Part shown: positions 50,275-59,600 of the stretch, piece by piece
How positions within the stretch are numbered: position 1 is the first letter of the stretch
How the letters are laid out: each line of letters starts with the position of its first letter
From: Lanius collurio
Lineage: Eukaryota > Chordata > Aves > Passeriformes > Laniidae
Length of the DNA: 64,000 bases
Assembly: GCA_020086605.1 (NCBI GenBank)
Contig: JACBWW010000046.1
Coordinates: 4,632,425-4,696,424 of the forward strand
Reading direction: 5' to 3'
Translations under genes and position numbers: made by a program
The notes under the pieces: generated by a model
What the model was told of the DNA's origin: nothing
The model's input: only the letters and a program-made list of their open reading frames with translations
Database searches by the model: none

Positions 50275-50480
50275 AATCGTCAGGTTTTAATTAGTCTGCA
50301 ACACGATTCCTGTCATAAACACTCTGCTGGGGGTTGTTTGTTTTAATTTGATCAGGGACAGGCACAGGGAGGGGGAAGAAGGAAGGTAATTAAATTTGAC
50401 TAAAAATCTTGGAATGCCATTAAAGCGGATGTCCTCATTTGCATAATCCGCTCCCCGCAGCGCCCTAAACTGTCACCAGT
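50275..50480. promoter_or_regulatory. Candidate conserved non-coding element with POU octamer
   Basis: A perfect ATTTGCAT lies at 50,437-50,444, inside TCATTTGCATAATCCGC. Accompanying sites are GGTTTTAATTAGTCTGC, GGTAATTAAATTTGACTAAA and CCATTAAAGCGG. This is one of the best enhancer-like islands in the window. Confidence 0.42.
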
Positions 50481-53119
50481 TTATTGTGACTGGTTTTCCC
50501 CCCAAGAGGACGCTGCCCACCCGCAGAACCTGCCAGCCGAGGGAGGAGAGGGATGTGCAGGGACGGAAGAGTTCAGTGGGGAAAGGGAAAAAGGCCTGGC
50601 TTTCTTTAGCAATTTGGGGGGCTGTGAGGGAAGTACCAACTCTCAGGCTAGGTTGGTAAAACATCAACACCTGGGCTGCTCCTCTGCTGGGAATGAGAGC
50701 TCCAAAGCTCTCCCGAGGTGTTCCAGAGCAGCCTGGTGTGGATGCCCGAGTCCCAGCCAAGGGACACAGAGCACAGGCGTGCCCTGTCCTGCTGGGGGCA
50801 GACACCAGGACCAAGGGCAGGGTGACAAGGCAAATGCAGCCAGTTTGCCTCCAGATCCTGGCCTTGGGAATGCCAAAGTTCTTGGAGCTGTGAGTTCAGG
50901 CCCCTGAACGAGGCCAGCCAAGCAGCAGGTGGTGTGGGGTCAGAGTGGGTCTCTCCTCCTTTTTGTGGCCTTAAAGAACAACTTCTGCCCTTTGGTGCTT
51001 CTCTTTCCCTACTTGTGTTTCCCTGTTTAACATGGAGAAAAGGGTGTACCTGTGTTCCCTGCTCAGCTGTCCATAGAGCAATTGCCTGGTAATTATTTCT
51101 GCTCATTGGTGAGTTGTTTCTAATGATGTTTGCTAAAGGTTTGATTATTAATGCAAGTGCTGCTTCTACATCTGGAGTTGGGGTTGGGATGCTGGGGAGG
51201 GTTCTGGGAAAAGCAGGTTTTCCAGGGAGGGGCTGTGTTTTATGGAGATATCTCAGTCATAACCAGAGACAGTGATGCTCTTGGGGTGGGTTCTGTTTGG
51301 TTGGGGTTTATTTGTTAAATTGATAAAATAACAAAGGTGATAAACTCACACTGGGTGACAAACAGGAGTTTGATGATAGACAGTAAAAGTCCTGGCTAGT
51401 TTGAGAAGAAATATGAAATGCCACCAGCTCCTGTCTGGGCTGCAGAGGCAGAAGCACCTTTGGGAGAACACCCACGGTGGAATTGCCTTTTCTAGAGGCA
51501 CTGAGGGAACAGTAAGAGCAGGGCAGGGCAGGGGAAGCAGGATCCACTCACCTGCTAGCTGTCCCACAGCACACACACTTTCAGCAGGTGATGTGACAAG
51601 TTCCTGCCCTAGAAAGCCTCTCACAGCCCCCAGCAGAAACAGGATGTCATAAAAATGAATTGCACTTGGGAGCAGGATCACATCTGTCATTACCGTGGAT
51701 GTGCCCTGGGAGCACCTTGATGCCACCCCAGCTCTGGCTGCAGCAGCCACGTGCACTGAGGATGGACCAGCCAGGGGAGGATGGGATCCCCTCCTGACCT
51801 CTGCAACCACCAGCGAGGGATCTGCAGGGGTCAGAGGGATTATGCAGTGAGGGGTGTCGTCATTCCAGTTAAAAATCATGGGACTGACACACTGGCTGTC
51901 GCTGAAAGGAGAGATGGAGCATCCCCTGAGCACCTTGCCCAGATATCCTTCCATCCTGTTCTGTAGCTGTGCCACTAAACCATCCTTGCTCCAAAGAAAG
52001 ACTTGGTCTCCCACTTCTTTCAGTACCTGGGTCCTCCCCTTGCCATGAGGACTGTCTGACTTCACTTATCTACAGGATCTGGTCAGATTTGTGCAATCTG
52101 TTTCTAGCATGACTCTGCCTGTGTTCCTTTTTTAACTTTCAAAGCCCCAGTTAAAGCAGTGTTTTCTCCCATTTGCCCACTTCCATCTCTTTTCTGCCTG
52201 AAGGACCTTCTCCTACATCTGAGGACAGAAAAGGAATGCAGAGCCCAATGAGGTGCCTCAGGGTGGGAGCTGAAGATAGATAATCTGTGTTCTGAAGTGG
52301 GCTGATGCCTCGGGATTCCTGCTGGGACCACTCACCATCCCCCAGGACATGTGGCAGGCCCTTCTCCAAGCCAGGTGCGTGATCCCAGGAGGAGGCGTGT
52401 CTGTCAGGATGTCAATGCAGTGCTGGCAGGGCTGGGAGCACTGCACAGGTTCACAGCCTTTCTTTTATTTAAAAATTAATGGGTTTACCCCAAATCTCTG
52501 ACAGCAGGGTCAGACAGTGAGGATGCCTGTACTCCCAGACAATTCCTGTTCCGCAGGGATGCTGAAATCAGAGTGCCTGTTTGTGTGACTGCCAGGCAGG
52601 CAGGCGGCGTGGTCTTTATCTAGAGAGGGGAAAAAGCACCAGGGAAGCCAGGCCTGGGTGAGAACTGAGAGATCATCCCAGCGGCAAACAAAGGCAAAGG
52701 AAAAGCTGGCTTGGCTTGCTCAGAGATAACGTTATCCCGGTGGGAAGGCATCTGCGCAGCTGTGCTGGAGCGGGGGCTGCCCCGGACATGACTGCAGAGC
52801 TCTGCCATGGAGGTCACACCTCTGAAATCCCGGGATATAAATCCATGCCATGAGGTTGCACAAGCCTTCCCTGAGCCCCTCGGGGTCTGTATTGTAACAT
52901 TTGCTGGGCTGCACAGCCCAGAGGCTGAACCCATGTGGGGAGGTATCCGAGAGCCCTCCATCATCCCGGGCTTGGGAGGAGATGCAGTCCCAGGAGCTGG
53001 ACAAGGACTGCTGCCAAAGGGTGGGAAATTCTTGGACCACTAACAAAGCTCAAGTTGAGAAATACAACCAGAGTGTAAAGATGCTGTGACAGCAGGGAGT
53101 GGGTGATTGTACTGGGCAT

Positions 53120-53312
53120 CTCTTGTTTCTCCTGGGTTTTATTTTTCTCTCTTCATTAGCATTATAATGATATTTTGTATTAATTGCTAAGGTGTTCTTA
53201 TCTCGACCCACAAAGTTTCCCTTTTCTTTCCCATTCTCATTGCCACATGGTGGGTGGTGGGAGTGAGTGGCTGTGGTGCTGAGCTGCTGGCTGGGGTTAA
53301 AACCCCAATGTG
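53120..53312 (+). mobile_element. Avian endogenous retrovirus LTR remnant (partial)
   Basis: Two parts match what I remember of a common bird LTR 3' half: GTTCTTATCTCGACCCACAA with GTTTCCCTTTTCTTTCCCATTC in pieces, and GGGAGTGAGTGGCTGTGGTG with CTGAGCTGCTGGCTGGGGTT and AAAACC. It follows an AT-rich block with ATTAATTGCTAAGGTG. No internal retroviral genes are present, so it is a solo or truncated LTR. I cannot assign the family name from sequence alone. Confidence 0.6.
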
Positions 53313-55054
53313 AGTGCAGGAAACCAATTCACTTCTATCCCCTGAGAAAGTTATTCCCGCCCACTGGAAGCCCCCCAGCATGAAAATACTGTTTTAATCC
53401 CCTGGGACAAGAGGGTCTCTCCTGGCTAGGGCTGATTTAGGGCAAGGGGAACATCCTGCCCATGGAGACAGAGAAGTTGCAGAGCTGCAGGGGCCCTGCC
53501 CTGGCCCAGGTGTGATGCAGAGTGATGTGTATTTGGGAAGGTGCACACTGGGTGAGTGGTGGGGGCCAGGTAGACTCCACCAGCCAGATGCTGCCTGTGC
53601 ACTGAGAGCTGTGGTCAAGCATTGGTGGTAGAGATCCTTCTGCCAGGGCTGAAATAATGGCCTAAGGGTCCAAGGGATGGGCAAATGGTCAGGCTGGACA
53701 AGCATCACTCCTGTGCTAGGGATGCCCCACAGAGCCAGCTGGAATAGCTGAAGCTTCTCTTTGGAAGGAGAGAATGACCATTAATTTCCCCAGATGCACA
53801 TTTTCAAGTACCTGTAATGAAAGACAACTGTGCGTGTTCCTCCCCATAACTGGGCTGTTTGCACTCTAAATACAGTACAGCTTCTACCTGACTGGCTAAT
53901 AAGGAATGATTTTCTCTCCTTTTATCTCTAATTAAGCCAAACTGAGCCTGGCATTGCTGCTCTGTAGTAATTTCCCAAATGCAGAGGTTTGCTAAGTCAT
54001 AGGAATTGGTTTTTATAAGGTTTGAAAAGATAATCTGTAATAATGTGCAGGGAAAAACATAAATCCCTGTTAATGAAACTTGGAGTACTTCAATAAGAAA
54101 TTGATTTTAAATGTTAGTCTCTGTAAAGCAGAGGTTGGAGGAAAACACTTTTGGACTGATCAGCTGGTGGTGCTGAGCAGAGGAGCAACTGGGAGCATGG
54201 CTGGGGTGAGCCCAAAAGCCCTGGGATGGTTCCAGACAGCTTTGCAGAGGCTTGAGGGTGTTATTTAGTGTCTGCACCCAGCACAGCATCATGCAGAGGG
54301 GTGGGAAACCTCCTCATTCAGTCCACTGGGGACTTGGGACCCAGGCATGGGGATGATGTGAGGCGGGACAGGGTTCACTGTGGGAGTGGGGGTCCCTGAG
54401 AGCTCACACCCTTCCAGCAGTGGGATGCCTGCATGGGTCCGTAGGGTGCTGCCATCCTGCTGGGGCCCTGGAAGATGAAATGCCAGCTTTCCCTCCACCC
54501 CAGGATGGGGAGGGTACCATCTCCAGTCCAGTGCTGGAGCCCTGGCCATGGGTGGATTTGGGACAAGCCAGGGCTGCCCCAATGTCTCTGCCCTCTTTAG
54601 TGCTAAAAGCAAGAGCAGTCTCGCTGCTGCCAATCCCACACTTCAGCCAAGCTCAGAGAGGGATTTCTTTCTCTCCTGGCTTGAATCTTGCAGCCTTCAG
54701 CACCATCATCTTCATCTCCTCCAGCACGTTCTACTCTATTCCCATCACTGCTTCCAAAACAGTGGAGAGAGGCATCTGTTCCTCAGGCACCAGCACCAGC
54801 ACAATGTGCTTCTTCTTCATTGGCATCACCAATGCTGGATGCTCATCTTCCTCCTCAAGCTGCTCCTCCTGCTGCAGGTGGCGATGCCAGGAGAACCCCA
54901 AACCCTGGCAAGGCCCTGAAGCACAGCTGGATGTGGGAAATGCTGGGTTTGAGTCTCTTCACCCACGCAGGGGCAGCCCTAAGGCCGCACATTGCTCAGC
55001 CCTGGGATGCTCCAGTGCTGGAGAAGCCCTGAGCACAGAGGTTTCCTCATCAGC
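53313..55054. other. Intergenic between LTR remnant and STARD8 3' end
   Basis: Unique sequence holding an AT-rich candidate enhancer (53,815-54,120), then GC-rich DNA up to the predicted STARD8 polyadenylation site. No exon was recognised. Confidence 0.6.
53815..54120. promoter_or_regulatory. Candidate conserved non-coding element close to STARD8 3' end
   Basis: About 300 bp of AT-rich unique DNA contains TACCTGACTGGCTAATAAGG, TTTTATCTCTAATTAAGCC (GATA plus homeodomain), TTTTTATAAGGTTTGAAAAG and GATAATCTGTAATAATGTGC. It lies 1 kb beyond the predicted end of STARD8. Confidence 0.4.
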
Positions 55055-55073
55055 CAGCAGATCTCGTTAGTAG

Positions 55074-55079
55074 TTTATT
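55074..55079 (-). promoter_or_regulatory. STARD8: Polyadenylation signal AATAAA of STARD8 (probable)
   Basis: The minus strand reads ATTAATAAACTACTAA. This is the first canonical AATAAA downstream of the STARD8 stop. Cleavage would be expected roughly 10-25 bases further, near 55,055. Confidence 0.6.
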
Positions 55080-55310
55080 AATTGCACGGATGGGAAGAGC
55101 AGCCCCAATCCAAGTCAAACAACTGCTGCAGTTTCATATGATACAAAAGTCCCTTAAATACAAAATACCTGGCTCTAAGTGAGCATCACCGGGTGCTGAG
55201 CTCTGCCAACAGAGTTATATATTAATATTCCACCTGTACAAGTATTTATAGATAGAAAAAAAAGGAAACTTTAAAAAAATATCAGGAGAAAATTAATTCC
55301 CCCACATGTT

Positions 55311-55347
55311 AGTTATATTTATATATATATATATATAAAACATATAT
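55311..55347. repeat. (TA)n microsatellite in STARD8 3' UTR
   Basis: An alternating TA run reads TTATATTTATATATATATATA and continues past ATAAAACATATATATA, in two short blocks. It is AT-rich simple sequence inside the predicted 3' UTR and is likely polymorphic in length. Confidence 0.85.
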
Positions 55348-56555
55348 ATAAAAACACAGACTAGAGGCTGATTTGTGCTTTTTTTTTTACCAAAAGACAG
55401 ACAGACAGTTACAGCCAAACTGACACTGGGGGTCCCCAGCTCATGGGTCGTGTTGCCTTCCAGTTGGAACGATGTCTGGGAATTTGGGTCCCTGCCTGAA
55501 TGGAGAAACCAGGTCATCTTCTGGGTGCTCACGGCTCCAGTGAACAGTTCCTTCATGGAGGGAAGGAAGAAGGGGTGGAAGCAGAATGCATGTCTCTGCA
55601 GGGAGTAGGTGGGCATGAGCCATGTGTAGCTGCCCAAAGAGGGATGAATCCCAAACAACTGCCCCTCCTGCCATCCCTCCTCCCTCTCCAGGTATGGCCC
55701 TCAACACTGAGGGCAGCATAAAGGAGGAGCTGGTCTGGGGAGTCTGTCCCCACCTCGATGCCTCGATCCAGGCACTGCCCCTTCCCACTCAGGCACAGCT
55801 GCTCTGGGGTTCCAGCAACGTCCTGCCCCATGCAAGTAACAGGTCGGCTGGTTGAGCGATGGCCTTGGCTTGAAATGTGGTCAATCCACCCCTCCTCCCA
55901 GTGACACCCAGTGCAGAGAGAGGGCTTTTAGCCAAGGAAGAGCAAGGCATGGGAGGACAGGGCTGCTTCTTCCATGAATCCAGCACCAATGCTGCGACAG
56001 GTTCCATTTGCCCCTCAACAGGGACTGGCGCTCGAGCTGTACCTCTGTATCCATAGGCAGCCCCCTCCTCCCAGAACAGCAGCCCCTTCCACTACCACAC
56101 AGTGACTCCCTGGCTGTCCCCACCGGGTGACACCACACACAATCCCCTCCTCACTGCCCACCCTTCACTTCCTGACCCCACACTGCGACCTGCAGACACG
56201 GCCCCATTTTCCCCGCTCGCTCCTCCCGCCTCCCTCCATGCTCCTTTGCTCCTGCCATTGCTCCTGGCTTGTGTGGGGGCCCCAGCTCCTGCCACAGGCT
56301 ACATCCAGGGGTCACCCCATGGCCACTCTTTCCCTCTGCTCCCCTGCCCCTCCTGCAGGACACCATGGCTTCCCCTCTGCAGCCCCACAGCCCCCAGGCC
56401 GTGGGATGGGACTGCCCAGCCTGAGGTGAAAGGATGTTTATAAATATGTGTCTCTGTCTCCCCCTCCACGGGCACTGCCCATGCCATGCTTCCTGCTGAG
56501 AGCCCCAGTCTGGATCCACTGGCAAGTCCATGTCTGACACCATCTTCCTGGTGCC

Positions 56556-56673
56556 TCAGATCTTTGTCTCGGGGCCATTGGGACTCAGGGCTGGGAAAGA
56601 GTCTCGGATCCTCACCAGCTCCATGGCACAGAGGTGGCCAAAGACCCTGTTGTACCACTCGGGAGACCGGCCC
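56556..56673 (-). CDS. STARD8: STARD8 terminal coding exon
   Basis: The last coding segment reads GRSPEWYNRVFGHLCAMEL and on to IRDSFPALSPNGPETKI followed by TGA (56558-56556). This is the START C-terminal helix, and it ends the protein at the same place as the human protein (..GPETKL by recall). The acceptor is TCTCCAG. Confidence 0.94.
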
Positions 56674-59600
56674 CTGGAGAAGGGAAGAGGCAGGAGGGGG
56701 TGAGTGGGCAGGAGAGACCCTGGCAATACCATGGAGCAGCACACCCTGCTGCTCCATCCCCTCCTCGGAGGGCCCCATTACCTGAGGTCAGCCCTGCAGA
56801 TGTGAGTCACCCGGGAGCGGCCCATGGCGCTGGGCTCGATGAGGTACTGGGATGTCAGCACGACGGCCTTGACCCCTCCCTCCACCGGCACCTTGTCGTG
56901 CTCCACCGACAGGGAGCTGAGCAGGCAGGCCCCCCGCGGCAGGTCCGTGCGCCAGCGCCTGCAACAGAGCGGGAGTCACCGTGTGCCCACCATGGCATCC
57001 ACAGCAGGATCGGGAGAGCCCACACAGCCCAGGATGGAGGAGATGGGGCTGGAGCAGAGGGGTGCACCAAACCGAGCCCAGACCCCCCGCGGGTCCCGGC
57101 CGCCCTCACCGGAGCACCATGCAGTCCCTGCGCGGGTGCGGGGCCATGCTGTCCGTCACGTAGTGGTACACCTCCATGTCCTTGTCCAGCGCCTCCACCA
57201 CCCTGCTCTGCAGCAGGTCCTCGTCCCACAGGTGACGCTCCCGCAGCACCCGGTGCAGCACCGTGGCGGGTGGGGCCTCGACATCTGTGGAGACCTTCCA
57301 CAGGCGCAGAGGGTGCCCGTCCCCAACCTGAGTGGATGAGGTGGGGGTCACACAGACTGTCTGTCCCGCAGGACCCCCAGTGCTAACCCTTGAGCAGCTT
57401 CACTGATGGCTCCCACTGCCACAGAGCAGCACAGTCCCATCTGCTGGCTAGTGAGGGATGGGGTGAGACCTGCTCTGGCTACTGGAGGGGTCACCCCATA
57501 CACATTTCCTTGCATGTTCTCAAGCCCCTCCACACAGTGGCATTTACCTTTTTGCAAGACAGCTCTGTGTTCAGGGGCCCTGCTGTGCTCAGCCACCCCT
57601 TGAATTTCTCTGACGACTCTTTGAGCAGGTTCTGGACACTCTGCTCGAAGTAGGAGTGTAAATCCTTGCTCTGCCCCTGGCACACCAAGTCAGCCAGGGG
57701 ATGGGGATAAGTATCTGCGGCCATATAGGAGCTGCTCAGCTGCAGCAAGATGTCATGGGAGACCTGCAAGCCAAAAGCACATGGATGTTCATCGAGGCAG
57801 AGGGATCCTGAGGGTACTTTGTGAGTGGTCCTGGACAGACATAGAACCATAACTCATTCCCCAGGGAGTACGGAGGAGGGGCATACAGCCTGAACCATAT
57901 CCTGCCCCAGGAGATGCAGCTGGGCTTGGCCCCAGGCTGACTGGCTGGTAGCAGCTGTCCTTGCCTCAGGACTCCAGGAAGGTCACACTCCCGCAGGCAG
58001 AGCTGGGCTGGGACACCATTGCCACCCACCTGGAAGAGCTTCTTGCAGTCAGTGATCATGTGGGAGAGCCCCTGCGTCGCAGCCATGTTCTCATTGAGGT
58101 CCTTCTGGTCCGGTTTCCCCATGGTCCCCCTCTTGTGTATGGCCCTATAGATACATATGCCAGGTAGTGCTGGCACCAGTGGGCACCTCTAGACCCCCAT
58201 GGCTCTCACTGGTGTCACAGAGCAGAGCCAAGAGCCCCCTGTGTCTCAGCATTCCCTGCTGGCCCCCTCCCACAGCGAGCCAGGGAAGGGGCACTGGAGC
58301 TCAGCCGGCCCTTACCTGGGCGATGTGCTTTCCTTCTTGGACACGTTGAGGTGGAAGATGGAGGGGGCCAGGCACACAGCCAGGTTCCCAGCCGTCATCT
58401 GGTTCTCCTCAGCCAAGGCGATGTCGCTCAGGAAGTAGAGCAGGGTCTGCAGCACCTCCCGGTTCTCGTCTGGCATGAGGATGATGGCAGCCTGCACTGC
58501 CTGCAGCCGCTGCTCCTTGGACACAACTGCGGGCATGGGGCAGCATCAGCTGGGCGTCCCCACAGCCACCACCCACCTGCTCCCACCACCTCCGGCCACA
58601 GAACGGAGGGACCCCTCCTCCCCAAAGACCTCGAGCTGCCCCCAGCCCGGCCCTTACACTGGTAGATCTGCAGGAAGGTGTCAGTCAGCTTGCTGGTGAA
58701 GATGGGCTCGGGCAGGTCGCGGAAGTACTGCTTCAGCAGGTCAGCCACGTCGTACGCTGACTGCCCCGAGTAGTTGACGTTGTCAGGGCTGGTCTCGTTC
58801 ATGTGCCGGAGCGCCTGGATCCGGGACTTCACCCCGGACTTGCGGAAAATGCCAACCTGCCGGGGGTGAGCAGGGGGTGAGTGGGCACCGGCCTGGGTGG
58901 GCACCCGTGGGACAGGCAATGACACTCCCTCCCCAAAGGGCTCATCCCTGAACCCAGAGGAGACACTGAGTGAGGGATGGCCAAGGGGACACTGCTGGGT
59001 TCCCACAGACAATCCCACCCTCACACTTCACCACACAGCACAAGAGGTGAACAAAAGGACCCCAGAAAGCTATTTTTTCCCCCCAAATCCCAGTGCTGCT
59101 GCCCAGCAGCCACAGCCTCACCTGGTCCAGGCACTGGCTGCGCAAGTAGCGCATGGCCTGCTGGATGCTCTGGGGCAGGGGCTGCCCCGTCCGCTGCACA
59201 TTGACAATGGGCGGCACCCCAAAAACCATCTTGTCCCGATAGTCAGGGACTTTACTCCGCTTCATGAACTTGGGGACAGTCCTGCAGAGTGGGACAGAGA
59301 GACATCCATGCAACAATCGGTGCCCTCAGCCCCCCTCACAGGGGAAGCAGGATGCTGGGAACACACACACACACACATTTCTGCAGTGTCTGCAATACAA
59401 GCAAGGCAGCTTCCCAGTAGGAATGGCAGCACTTTTTATTAAACCAGAATGCTTTGATACTTGGCTATGAAAAGAAACTACTGTCCCACTCTCTTATGTT
59501 GCTGCAGCACTTTTAATGCCCCACGAACACCTGCAGCCCCCCCAGTGGCAGATGATGCCAGGAGCCCCCCTGGATGCCAGGAGCCTGGGGCTCAGCCCTG

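Larger units (their letters stand above)
46669..53119. other. Intergenic, no gene recognised
   Basis: Mostly unique sequence with chance frames, including a 239-codon frame on the minus strand (51,346-52,065) that has no recognisable domain. AT-rich islands lie at 47,870-48,180, 48,640-48,770 and 50,275-50,480. One undetermined base (N) lies at 50,218. Confidence 0.6.
55055..56555 (-). other. STARD8: STARD8 3' untranslated region
   Basis: About 1.5 kb follows the stop codon on the minus strand before the first canonical AATAAA. It contains a TA-rich microsatellite (about 55,311-55,347), a short homopolymer tract (about 55,380-55,388), and a GC-rich proximal half. No further splice sites or coding frame were recognised. 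The extent rests on the polyadenylation signal alone. Confidence 0.65.

Noticed and set aside
51346..52065. 239-codon open frame on the minus strand
   Set aside because: No domain or family resemblance, no CpG-rich start, no splice context. Equally long chance frames occur elsewhere in this stop-poor DNA.
1..55000. EFNB1 or other neighbouring-gene exons in the left part
   Set aside because: I looked for ephrin-like or other recognisable protein sequence next to splice signals on both strands and found none.
56634..57386. 250-codon plus-strand frame over the START exons
   Set aside because: It is the antisense shadow of GC-rich STARD8 coding exons and has no homology.
59362..59378. (CA)n run in a STARD8 intron
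   Set aside because: Too short and unremarkable to report as a separate element.
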